A stretch of 64,000 bases of DNA from Flammeovirgaceae bacterium UBA1842 (GTDB lineage: Bacteria; Bacteroidota; Bacteroidia; Cytophagales; Cyclobacteriaceae). This document shows, piece by piece, positions 24,903-33,256 of the stretch. Location: positions 124,001 through 188,000 of the forward strand of contig DDIU01000015.1 in assembly GCA_002338655.1 (NCBI GenBank), read 5' to 3'. The position numbers and the translations under genes are program-made. The notes under the pieces are model-generated. The model was not told where the DNA came from. It searched no databases and saw only the letters and a program-made list of their open reading frames with translations. How positions within the stretch are numbered: the first letter of the stretch is position 1; each line of letters opens with the position of its first letter.

Positions 24903-25586
24903 CTACTCTTTATTATTTTGCTCATAGGCCATGGTAAAATATGCTCCGTCATCCTCCGTGAATTTCTGACGTTGTAATACTAAACTCTCAGTCAGGTATT
25001 CTTCAACCGTGTAGTTGATGGTCTTTATCTTTAGGCCCATCACATAGGCTTCAACTACAGCATCACTACTAATAGTTATCTTTCCATTTTCTTTTTTGCT
25101 CTGCCTGTTTTTTATGGTAACCAGGCTTTTAGAACCAAAAAAACTGAGTACGCCCGATTCAACGCTCATCTTCAAATAGATATCTTTCAACTTACTGCTA
25201 CTTTGTAAATCATATAACTGCTTAAAATCTTCTGAGGTAACATCCACTTTTATCTTTTCATCTCCCGGATCGGTAAAAGGAAATACATTGACCAGCACAT
25301 CAAATTCTCTGGGGTTACACTTGTAAGTGGTGGTATATTTTTCATCCAATTGGTTATTTTCATCATACAACTCCACCAACACTTCTACAGTATAGGTTTC
25401 ACTTTCCCGCTTTAACTCTCCGGTCAGAAAAATTTGCATGCCTTGTGGTTTTCCATTTTTGTCAAAATTTTTACGAACTATTTTTTTTCCAGCAATCTGC
25501 TCAATCAACATTTCCTTTTCCTGACCATAGGACATGCTGGGAGTAAATTGCAGAAATATCAATATGAAGAAGAGGATATTACGCAT
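24903..25586 (-). CDS. Secreted protein of unknown function (DUF3108-like size)
   Basis: 227 residues with a signal peptide (NILFFILIFLQFTPSMSYGQ). The rest is beta-rich with no recognised catalytic motif (FDKNGKPQGMQIFLTGELKR, later SDAVVEAYVMGLKIKTINYT). It overlaps the PRPP synthetase end by 8 bp and precedes PPK2 by 3 nt, so it is translated within the operon although its product is exported. I do not recognise the family. Confidence 0.6.
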   Translation of the reverse strand: MRNILFFILIFLQFTPSMSYGQEKEMLIEQIAGKKIVRKNFDKNGKPQGMQIFLTGELKRESETYTVEVLVELYDENNQLDEKYTTTYKCNPREFDVLVNVFPFTDPGDEKIKVDVTSEDFKQLYDLQSSSKLKDIYLKMSVESGVLSFFGSKSLVTIKNRQSKKENGKITISSDAVVEAYVMGLKIKTINYTVEEYLTESLVLQRQKFTEDDGAYFTMAYEQNNKE

Positions 25587-26475
25587 GGTGCTTCATTAAC
25601 GCTTTAATCTCCATTGCCAAAGTTTCAGAAAGATCAATAGAATTGCTTTCATGAGGGATGGTGTTGCACGTTACGATCTGCTGTACGCCTGAATTTTTCA
25701 GGTCTTTATAGGCCGACTCTGCAAACACAGCATGAACTCCCACACACACAGGAGGTCTCATGTTGGCCTTTTTTAAGTGGTCCACCGTCTCAATCATAGT
25801 CCTTGCAGTGGAAATAATATCGTCAACCAGCACCGGGGTGTGGTCTTTATATTTTGCCACATCCGGTATGGATACTTCTACATCCCGGTCACCATGTCGT
25901 ACTTTTTCCAATACTGTAAAGGGCGCATTGGCTTCTTTTGCCACCTCAGAAACCCACTGCTCACTTTCGCTATCCGGGCCGATGAATACCGGCTTTTCAA
26001 TACTATCGCTCACCCATTTTGAAATGTGTGATGCCGCATGTACTATGGTATTCGGTACGCTATAGATTTCGCTTAACGAGCTTCTACGGTGCAGATGCGG
26101 GTCTACTGTGGTAAGTGTTTCTGCGAATCCGCAAATTAATTGTGCAAAATACGTTGAGGTGATCCCTTCTCCAGGGTTAAATTGTTTGTCTTGCCTCATG
26201 TAGGCCAGGTAGGGTGCTACAAAGCAGGTACATGCGGCTCCCAGGTCTTTGGCTGTTTTACTTAGAAAATATAAGGGCAGTAACTTAGCGTCCGGTTTAT
26301 ATAAGGTACAAACCATCACCACGCATTTTCCTTTTACGTCAGAATGTATCTGCACAAAGCTCTCTCCATCGGGAAACTGCCGGATGGTTGCCTCACCCTT
26401 TTCAGCCTGAAGGTGTCCGGCTATTTTTTCAGTAAGATCTTCGTTGCCCGGTAAGGCAAAAACTATCATTTCCAT
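25579..26475 (-). CDS. Ribose-phosphate pyrophosphokinase (divergent PRPP synthetase)
   Basis: 298 residues from ATG 26475 (MEMIVFALPGNEDLT); the frame opens at 26571 but that overlaps the phosphorylase gene. Typical parts are QFPDGESFVQI, the catalytic-loop segment APYLAYMRQDKQF, VDPHLHRR and the PRPP-binding PVLVDDIISTART. It resembles the shorter divergent/archaeal-like forms more than the housekeeping Prs. It makes PRPP from ribose-5-phosphate and ATP, or runs in reverse. Start is 4 nt after the phosphorylase stop. Confidence 0.87.
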   Translation of the reverse strand: MEMIVFALPGNEDLTEKIAGHLQAEKGEATIRQFPDGESFVQIHSDVKGKCVVMVCTLYKPDAKLLPLYFLSKTAKDLGAACTCFVAPYLAYMRQDKQFNPGEGITSTYFAQLICGFAETLTTVDPHLHRRSSLSEIYSVPNTIVHAASHISKWVSDSIEKPVFIGPDSESEQWVSEVAKEANAPFTVLEKVRHGDRDVEVSIPDVAKYKDHTPVLVDDIISTARTMIETVDHLKKANMRPPVCVGVHAVFAESAYKDLKNSGVQQIVTCNTIPHESNSIDLSETLAMEIKALMKHHA

Positions 26476-26479
26476 ATTT

Positions 26480-28000
26480 TTATGTCTCTTTGATTTTAAT
26501 AATTTCTTTTTGTGTATCCAGGTAAGAAAGGGCGTACTCAAGCTCTCCTTGTGACTCAGCATGGATTTCAAACAGAGTATCGTTTTCTTCCACCTGAGTA
26601 TTCAAAGACGTAAGAAGCAAAATGCCTGCTGTCATCGCTCCAGGAGCACCAGCCAGCTTAGCCACTTTCGCAAGTCTGCGATTATCAATTTCTGAAACTA
26701 CCCCAGTCGTTATGGACTTGATCTTGTGCTTATGGGGGGCTACTTCAGGTTCCCTGAAAAAGCCTTGTGCCTGGCAGATAGAGGTAAATTTTTTGTAGCC
26801 CTCTCCACTTTTCAAAATCCTCAAAGCTTCAAGAGCGCCTGCCCCTTCGGCTGCTTTTCCTCCCATTTCAAGTAACCTGCCTGCCAGTAGTACTGCTCTT
26901 TCGCGTAGGTCATCAGGTGCATGGTCTTCATTTCTTAAGACGGACAAAACATCCCTTGCCTCCAGTGCAGGGCCGATGCCCCGCCCTACAGGTTGCGATC
27001 CATCGGTTAATATAATATCAATATTCAGTCCGATGGCTTTGCCTACGGCAACCATCTTTTCTGACAGATGCTCAGCAGCTTCCCGGGAGCGCACTTTAGC
27101 CGTTGGGCCGACAGGAATATCAATCACAACATCAGTAGAACCTGCTGCCGCCTTTTTTGAAAGCACGGAAGCGATCATCTGCCCTTCGCTATCAATATCT
27201 AGTGCTTTTTCCACGCGGATGAGTATATCATCAGCCGGGCTTAACTGTACTGATCCGCCCCAGGCCAGGCACCCCCCTTCTAGATCCACCACTTTTTTCA
27301 TTTGCTCGGTGGTAAGATTTACGTTGGTAACTACCTCCATGGTGTCAGCGGTACCAGCCGGAGAAGTAATGGCACGGGAAGAAGTTTTAGGAATGGTCAG
27401 CCCCGCTGCGGCAACAATAGACACTACCAGTGGGGTAGTTCGGTTACCGGGCAAGCCACCTATGCAGTGTTTATCATAAACCTTATCTTTACCCCAATCC
27501 AGTTTAAAACCCACATTAATCATGGAACGGGTCAGGGCAATCACTTCTTCCTGATTTAATGCATTCCCTGTGCTGGAAGCCAGAAAAGCTGAAAGTTGAA
27601 TATTGGATAAATTCCGATTGACGATATCGCCAATGATCCTGTCAAACGCTGCCTGGTTCAAGCGGTGTCCATAAATTTTCTTACGGACGTCACTCATGGA
27701 ATCCAAGGCATCCAAATGACTCAAGGTGAGTTCATCCCCAGCATTTGCTCCCAATGTATCAATGGCTGCTTCTGATAAGCTTAGTTGGTCATGAGTCAGA
27801 TGTTCTTCATTGTCCCAAACGATGAGTGACGCCACGATGGTTTTATTTCCTTTTGAAACTTTTATACGATTTAAAGCCTCAAATCCTTCGGACACACATA
27901 CCGGACAATCCTTGCGCATAAATACCATGTATTCATTGCGTGCATCAATGCCTAGTCTTACTAATTTTAATACGTTATGCCGGGTATCCTTTGCTTCCAT
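26480..28000 (-). CDS. AMP phosphorylase / thymidine phosphorylase family enzyme (long form)
   Basis: 506 residues from ATG 28000 (a GTG one codon earlier is possible). The extra ~90-residue N-terminal domain and the motifs KHCIGGLPGNRTTPLVVSIV, TSSRAITSPAGTADTMEV and GTGVVSEI-type ending match the long phosphorylase subfamily that includes archaeal AMP phosphorylase, rather than short DeoA. It would convert a nucleoside monophosphate plus phosphate to base plus ribose-1,5-bisphosphate, or a nucleoside to ribose-1-phosphate. No ribose-1,5-bisphosphate isomerase or RuBisCO is in the window. TGATG links it to the RNase gene. Confidence 0.85.
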   Translation of the reverse strand: MEAKDTRHNVLKLVRLGIDARNEYMVFMRKDCPVCVSEGFEALNRIKVSKGNKTIVASLIVWDNEEHLTHDQLSLSEAAIDTLGANAGDELTLSHLDALDSMSDVRKKIYGHRLNQAAFDRIIGDIVNRNLSNIQLSAFLASSTGNALNQEEVIALTRSMINVGFKLDWGKDKVYDKHCIGGLPGNRTTPLVVSIVAAAGLTIPKTSSRAITSPAGTADTMEVVTNVNLTTEQMKKVVDLEGGCLAWGGSVQLSPADDILIRVEKALDIDSEGQMIASVLSKKAAAGSTDVVIDIPVGPTAKVRSREAAEHLSEKMVAVGKAIGLNIDIILTDGSQPVGRGIGPALEARDVLSVLRNEDHAPDDLRERAVLLAGRLLEMGGKAAEGAGALEALRILKSGEGYKKFTSICQAQGFFREPEVAPHKHKIKSITTGVVSEIDNRRLAKVAKLAGAPGAMTAGILLLTSLNTQVEENDTLFEIHAESQGELEYALSYLDTQKEIIKIKET

Positions 28001-29370
28001 CACAATTCTACCGTTTGATTAAGTTGAGGGATATGTGTTTGCCATCCTTTATTATCTTCCAGGGCTTTTGATAAAGCTTCTGCCTGCGCTGCTTCCCCAT
28101 GAATAATGAATACCTTTTCGGGTTGTTTTTTAATTTCAGAGAGCCAGTCAATCAAATCGTTTTGGTCACCATGCGCACTCAGTCCTTCAATGTGTTCCAT
28201 GTGCATTTTGAATGGTAGCCATTTGCCATACACTTTAATTTCTTTCGCTCCTTCCAGCAGTTTTCTTCCTCTGGTTCCTTCTGCCTGATAGCCTACAAAA
28301 AGTAAGGTGTCATTACTATTGCCTGATCTTGTTTCCATATAGTTCAGTATTCGTCCGCCCGTCATCATTCCACTTCCGGCAATGACGATCTTGGATTTGT
28401 TGTCTTCCCTCAGCGCCAGGGTTTCCCGATAGTTGCTAACTACCTGAAAATGAGAACACATTTCATCACATTCTTCAGGTTTAAGCATATGCCAATCCCG
28501 CGAGGCATGGAAGAGATGAAGTACATTGGCACCCATCGGACTGTCCATGATCATGGGTATTTTTGGTATCTTCTTCTCTTTCAATAACCGCCATATCATC
28601 AGCATCATCAATTGCGTGCGCTCTACCGCAAAGCTCGGTATGAACAGGCTGCCTCCCCGTTCAATAGTTTCATTGATGATACGTTCCAGTTCAGGAACTA
28701 TAGTTTCTTCTTCCGGATGCACCCTGCCTCCATAGGTGGACTCAATTAGCAGTACATTTGCCTTTTCAGGCTTTTTAGGCGCATATAGCAGTAAATCTTT
28801 TTTGCGTCCGATATCGCCAGAAAACACAAAACGTTTCTCGTTGACCTCTATTTCAATAAAAGTTGACCCGATAATGTGCCCATTATACTGCCACCTCACC
28901 TTAAAGTCATCTTCTATCACATGCCATTTTCCTTCTGAAACAGGATTAAAAAGAGGAATTGTATTTTCAACATCTTTCAGGTCATAGAAAGCCTCTGCCG
29001 GATGGTGTTTGCTATATCCTTCTTTATTGGCTCTGGCAGCCTCCTCTTCCTGAATTTTAGCACTGTCTTTTAGTATAATTTCAGCGATCTTGAGGGTGGG
29101 CGCACTTCCATATATTTTGCCTTTGAAGCCTAATTTCACCAAGCGGGCCAGGTAGCCTGTGTGATCAAGGTGCCCATGGGTAAGTACCACCGCGTCAATA
29201 GATGCCGGGACATACTCGGGTGGCTCCCAATTGAGCAGTCTCAGTTCTTTTAATCCCTGAAAAACACCGCAATCCACCATCAGCTTTTTACTTCCGGTTT
29301 CAAGCAAATATTTGGATCCTGTAACGGTACCAGCCGCACCTAAAAATTTTATGGTTATTTTTTCTTTCAT
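28000..29370 (-). CDS. Metallo-beta-lactamase/beta-CASP RNA nuclease
   Basis: 456 residues from ATG 29370. The zinc site LTHGHLDHTGYL (His65, His67, Asp69, His70) is followed by FSGDIGR, the beta-CASP GSGMMTGGRILNY, LSAHGDQNDLIDW and the final VFIIHGEAAQAEAL. This is the CPSF/YSH1-like exo/endoribonuclease family with no KH domain. It overlaps the phosphorylase by 1 nt (TGATG) and follows the ATP-cone gene by 19 nt, so degradation of RNA could feed nucleotides to the next enzymes. Confidence 0.92.
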   Translation of the reverse strand: MKEKITIKFLGAAGTVTGSKYLLETGSKKLMVDCGVFQGLKELRLLNWEPPEYVPASIDAVVLTHGHLDHTGYLARLVKLGFKGKIYGSAPTLKIAEIILKDSAKIQEEEAARANKEGYSKHHPAEAFYDLKDVENTIPLFNPVSEGKWHVIEDDFKVRWQYNGHIIGSTFIEIEVNEKRFVFSGDIGRKKDLLLYAPKKPEKANVLLIESTYGGRVHPEEETIVPELERIINETIERGGSLFIPSFAVERTQLMMLMIWRLLKEKKIPKIPMIMDSPMGANVLHLFHASRDWHMLKPEECDEMCSHFQVVSNYRETLALREDNKSKIVIAGSGMMTGGRILNYMETRSGNSNDTLLFVGYQAEGTRGRKLLEGAKEIKVYGKWLPFKMHMEHIEGLSAHGDQNDLIDWLSEIKKQPEKVFIIHGEAAQAEALSKALEDNKGWQTHIPQLNQTVEL

Positions 29371-29389
29371 CTTTAAATACAAATCATTT

Positions 29390-30244
29390 TTAATAGACCG
29401 CCCTGCTTGAACAAATTTCGTTTCCTTCTTTAAGTATCCCTCTGATCCGTTTATCAGATATTCCTATTTCATTAAGCATCTTTGGCTTGTCACAAAGCTC
29501 CTTGCAGAGTACTACCATCTTATCAATCAACTGTTGCTTTTCGGATTTGGTAAGCGTAGTGAGGCAGGTGATAGGATGTAAACCGGACAAATTAATCCGT
29601 TCACTTAAACTTCCTTGTTGGGGATAATCCCAGCCTATGAGAATCAAACCGGAACATTTACCATATTGAATGGCATCTTCGGTGAACCGGGTATTGGTCA
29701 CCACCCAACCCTGATGAAACTTAGTAGCATGATCTTTACGTTTCTGCCATTGCTTTTTTACATCTTCAAACCGGGATTTTATATAGAGTGGAATTTTTAC
29801 ATCGCACTTATAACCTTGCCGATTATGGAATTTGCACTCTACCATAAAGTGCTTATTATCCTTTTCGGCCTCCACATCTATTTCGTGAGTCACACAATGG
29901 CCCTGAATGATCACACCTACTTTAGTGCGGTATCCCTGGTGTTTGAGAATTTCACCAATGAACTTTTCAAAGGGATAACCTGACGGTCCCAGCTCTAAAA
30001 TAGCCTGCTTGGTTTTGTACCTTCCTGCGACAGGTTTTGAGTACTTCCTGAGCATGGAAAAGGCCTGACTGTATATTTTTTTTGTAGACATTCCATCAAA
30101 TAGCTGCTTCTCAATTTCGCTCACAATCCGATCTGTTACAGCCAAATCTGCTCCAGCTCGTTCCAGCGATTGCCTTAATTTTTCTGCTGAGAAAGCGGCT
30201 CTTTCTCCTGAAGCTTTTGTGATGAGAACGGTCTTTTCTGACAT
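29390..30244 (-). CDS. ATP-cone fused to Mrr-like PD-(D/E)XK nuclease
   Basis: 284 residues. Residues 1 to ~88 are an ATP-cone (TVLITKASGERAAFSAEKLR, then MLRKYSKPVAGRYKTKQA), the nucleotide-sensing module of ribonucleotide reductases. Residues ~90-210 are a restriction-endonuclease-like fold: YPFEKFIGEIL (Glu93), THEIDVEAE (Asp123), MVECKFHNRQG (Glu136-Cys-Lys138), then GWVVTNTRFTEDAI. The order suggests a nuclease controlled by ATP/dATP level. It is first in the eight-gene operon and has its own candidate AraC-type site 60 nt upstream. Activity on DNA or RNA is unknown. Confidence 0.85.
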   Translation of the reverse strand: MSEKTVLITKASGERAAFSAEKLRQSLERAGADLAVTDRIVSEIEKQLFDGMSTKKIYSQAFSMLRKYSKPVAGRYKTKQAILELGPSGYPFEKFIGEILKHQGYRTKVGVIIQGHCVTHEIDVEAEKDNKHFMVECKFHNRQGYKCDVKIPLYIKSRFEDVKKQWQKRKDHATKFHQGWVVTNTRFTEDAIQYGKCSGLILIGWDYPQQGSLSERINLSGLHPITCLTTLTKSEKQQLIDKMVVLCKELCDKPKMLNEIGISDKRIRGILKEGNEICSSRAVY

Positions 30245-30269
30245 TTATACTACTTTAACAATCCAATGT

Positions 30270-30330
30270 TAAAGTTAGAATATTACCCCTCGGAGGTATT
30301 TACGATATCTCACTTTCGATGTATGAAATT
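30270..30330 (-). promoter_or_regulatory. Shared activator-type motif 1 and -7 box (ATP-cone operon)
   Basis: Gene orientation: TTTCATACATCGAAAG then TGAGATATC (30304-30330), a 26-nt spacer and TAACTTTA (30270-30277), close to the Bacteroidota -7 consensus TAnnTTTG. The start codon is 26 nt further. Four more copies of the motif lie at 39206, 40690, 43122 and 54762. The position in place of a -33 box fits an activator site. Confidence 0.6.
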
Positions 30331-30355
30331 ATGATACCCAAAAACGTTTCAGAGG

Positions 30356-30523
30356 TTATGAGTCAAAGCTCTTTTCGCAGTAATAATCGATGAGGTAGTC
30401 CTGATAAATCCAAAAGAATTTACTGATATCAAAGAAGTTTAAAGGAGCCATGCTAAACTTTGATTTTATCTCACGCACCAACTCACCGTATTCCAAATAA
30501 TCGGATGGCAATAAAGTCTTCCT
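30356..30523 (-). other. Orphan C-terminal reading frame joined to the symporter gene
   Basis: A +1 frame runs open for ~55 codons from the point where symporter homology stops to TAA at 30356. It includes LPSDYLEYGELVREIKSKFS and NFFDISKFFWIYQDYLIDYY. It has protein-like composition, has no own start and ends in normal fashion, so it looks like the 3' end of another gene brought next to the symporter by a deletion or recombination. I do not recognise the protein. Confidence 0.45.
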
Positions 30524-31668
30524 CCCGGAATGGCCGGTGTACCTATTGACGCAGCAACTATAGTTATAACCACAACGATAATATTAAGCAAACTCATTTC
30601 CAGCCCGTACGCTTGTGCAATGAACAAAGTGGTTATGGTTTGATAAAGAGCTGTGCCATCCATATTGACAGTTGCCCCGATAGGGATGATAAAATTACTG
30701 ATCGCATGATCCACTTTTAATTCTTCTTCTGCTGTTTGCAACGAAAGAGGCATTACTGCAGCAGAACTGGTGGTGGAAAAAGCCAGGAGTTGAGCGTCTC
30801 TGATCTTTCCCAAGAATTTTAGCGGGTTCCTGCGGCCTAACAAACTCACCATCATCAGGTATATGCCTACTAAAATTAGTAAACCTGCCAAGACTACTAT
30901 CACGTAATAACCTAGTCCGGCAAGGGAGCTTAGACCTACACTGGATGTAAGCTGAGCCATGAGACCAAAAACTGCTATGGGTACTAAAATCATGGCCCAC
31001 TTAACTACTGTCATACAAATTTCCTGTACAGCACTCAGCAATAACTTCACAGGTTTCAGCAGATTATCTGGCAATGATAATACTGCCACTCCAATAATAA
31101 TGGTAAAGATGACAATGCTCAACATTTCCCCGCTTACCATAGAGGCCAGCGGGTTTTCAGGCAGCAGATCGGTAATGATGCCCGGCATATCATTGATGCC
31201 AAATGATAATTCAGCATTTTCTTCGCCTGCCGCCAGTACTACTTCATGCTCGGCAGCTGCCTGTTCATGCAGGTAGCTGCCCGGTTTAAAAACGGTGGCA
31301 AGAAGGGTTCCTATACTCACGGAGATAATGGTGGTAGCCACAAAATAAAGTAAAACACCACCTCCCAGTTTTTTCAGGTTGTCTTTGTCATTACTGGCGA
31401 TACCAGTAATGATAGAGGCCACGATTAACGGGATCATGATCATTTGCACGAGCTTAAGAAAGAGCATGCCGGGCAGGGCCAGCCAGTTACCTAAAACATC
31501 GGCAGTGGCTTTGCTCACCCATCCATTTTGTGGGCTTAAAAGAAGGCCAAAACTCACTCCTAAGAAAAGTGCAATGAGTACCTTTAACCAGAGCTTGCCT
31601 GCTACCAGTTTTTGAAGATAGGTATTAAGTGATTTGAGAGATTTTATTTCTGTATCAAACAAGCTCAT
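30466..31668 (-). pseudogene. Dicarboxylate/amino acid:cation symporter, C-terminally truncated
   Basis: 400 residues of a DAACS (GltP/DctA) transporter with normal helices 1-7 (PGMLFLKLVQMIMIPLIVAS, AFSTTSSAAVMPLSLQ in HP1, GATVNMDGTALYQ in TM7). At SIGTPAIPG the homology stops and a foreign tail GRLYCHPIIWNTVSWCVR follows. The missing part holds the rest of HP2 and TM8 with the Asp-Arg-Asn-Asp substrate/cation residues conserved in the family. The protein is probably inactive. It is last in the stress operon, starting by TAATG overlap with the GAPDH gene. Confidence 0.8.
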
Positions 31669-32684
31669 TATATCATCCCCAAACTTTCATTTGTCTTTTT
31701 AATTGATCTCTCGGCACTTTCTTCTATCCCGGTCAATGCCCTGATCGCATCAATGGTCTCCGGGATTACGATGGCCTGGTTGTCCACTACATAGGCGTAA
31801 TAGAGCTCAGTACCTTCTACTTTTAGCATGTCTTGCCACAGTGCTACCTCATACATATCGCCCCAGGGTCGTCCCATATCCAGGTATCTTTCTTTGATCG
31901 TATTATTGGAAACCAACCCATCATTATAGCTCATCAACGTGATTCGTGTAGATGTCTGAAATGCCTCTATCACTTCCTTTTTATCAGCTTTTCGGGTAAG
32001 TCGCACATTCCAGTAATGTAGATGGCTCAGGGTTTGAGGAACTTTCACCGCCATAGTAACTACATCCAACTCAGGGTCTACACTTTGCGCATCAGGTCCC
32101 TGATGGCTGGGGATGTCTTTTTCAGGTACCAGGGTATTCATGATGCCACCAAGATGGCTTTCCCAGGGGTCGGTCGCTCTACGAAGCAAAGTACCACGGG
32201 CACTTTCTAACAGTCCGGCTCTTTTCAATGCAGAAAGTGTCCTGACAATTGAAGTGGTGTTACACGAAACTACCCGGGTACTGTCCCGGTTTAGGGCGGA
32301 AGCATAATTGTTTTCTGCGCTAAAGGAATGTCCGGTAGTTTCGTGTTTTTCACCTCCTTGAATGATAAATTTGATTTCTCGCTCTTTATACAACTGCACG
32401 TTTTGGGCCGCTATCTTCTTGGGTGTACAATCCACTACTACATCTGCTACATCTAATAGGTCAGTCATGTTGCCTGCCGGGGAAATAGCTACCTGCTCCA
32501 TGTTGCTTTTAGCTTCTGGAGTAGCAGCATAAATGGGGTATCCTTTGCTTACCGCTGCTTGAATGCGCCAATCACTGATCACATCACAAACTCCGGCCAA
32601 TTCCATATCCTCTTGCAGTGCAATAGCATCCGCTACTCTTTTGCCGATTACACCATATCCGATAAGTGCTATTTTCTTTTTCAT
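31668..32684 (-). CDS. Archaeal-type (type II) glyceraldehyde-3-phosphate dehydrogenase
   Basis: 338 residues with Rossmann start IALIGYGVIGKRVADAI and the catalytic Cys141 in VVSCNTTSIVRTL, followed by RRATDPWESHLGGIMNTLVP and KVPQTLSHLHYWNVRL. This is the type II GAPDH found mainly in archaea and rarely in bacteria, normally using NAD(P). It converts glyceraldehyde-3-phosphate to 1,3-bisphosphoglycerate or the reverse. It lies in an ion-homeostasis operon, with no other glycolytic gene next to it; a class I aldolase is 11 kb away. Horizontal origin is plausible. Confidence 0.85.
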   Translation of the reverse strand: MKKKIALIGYGVIGKRVADAIALQEDMELAGVCDVISDWRIQAAVSKGYPIYAATPEAKSNMEQVAISPAGNMTDLLDVADVVVDCTPKKIAAQNVQLYKEREIKFIIQGGEKHETTGHSFSAENNYASALNRDSTRVVSCNTTSIVRTLSALKRAGLLESARGTLLRRATDPWESHLGGIMNTLVPEKDIPSHQGPDAQSVDPELDVVTMAVKVPQTLSHLHYWNVRLTRKADKKEVIEAFQTSTRITLMSYNDGLVSNNTIKERYLDMGRPWGDMYEVALWQDMLKVEGTELYYAYVVDNQAIVIPETIDAIRALTGIEESAERSIKKTNESLGMI

Positions 32685-32688
32685 AATG

Positions 32689-33246
32689 TTATTGCGTTTT
32701 AATTTTGGTATGAATATTATTTATGTTGGATAATCCGAATACGATCAGTACAAAGCTTTGTGCGATCTCCATGATCACCAATATCCTGGCAGGATACGTT
32801 AAGGGTACGATGTCTCCGTAACCGATTGCCGCAAAAGTTACCACACTGAAATAGAAAAACTCAAATAAAAAGCTGAGATAACCCATGTTGTCCGAGGTGT
32901 TAAATCCCTGAAATGAGCCTGTATTGGCAGCAGCAATACAGCTATAATCTGCGGCATAGGAGAAGATAATCAACAGTACCAGTAGCCCGAAAATCCAGAG
33001 CAATTGCCCAAAAGAATGACACTGGCGAATGGATTTATTTACCTGTTTGAAGGTAAAAAATGTAAAATATATAGTTTTGATCAGGGCAAATAAAACCACC
33101 AGGTAAGGCACCCAGCTTATTTTATGATCAACAAATTGCATGAGGTAGACATAAACGATGGCCACCAAAGCCACCAGTATCACAGCCGGACTCAGGCGCT
33201 TGATCAGTTGTTTTAAGAAACTATCGTAGTCTATTTTGTATACCAT
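32689..33246 (-). CDS. Two-TM-pore potassium channel-like protein
   Basis: 185 residues with about four helices and a pore sequence VVTFAAIGYGDIVPLTYPAR, a K+-type selectivity filter (IGYGD). The C-terminus ends shortly after the last helix, so there is no RCK/TrkA gating domain. It lies between GAPDH (4 nt) and NhaA (10 nt) in the operon. Together with NhaA it suggests control of K+/Na+/H+ balance under stress. Confidence 0.85.
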   Translation of the reverse strand: MVYKIDYDSFLKQLIKRLSPAVILVALVAIVYVYLMQFVDHKISWVPYLVVLFALIKTIYFTFFTFKQVNKSIRQCHSFGQLLWIFGLLVLLIIFSYAADYSCIAAANTGSFQGFNTSDNMGYLSFLFEFFYFSVVTFAAIGYGDIVPLTYPARILVIMEIAQSFVLIVFGLSNINNIHTKIKTQ

Positions 33247-33256
33247 TGTATATAAG

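Noticed and set aside
26480..28000. Complete archaeal-style AMP pathway (AMP phosphorylase, R15P isomerase, RuBisCO)
   Set aside because: Only the phosphorylase is present; no isomerase or RuBisCO-like frame is seen in the window.
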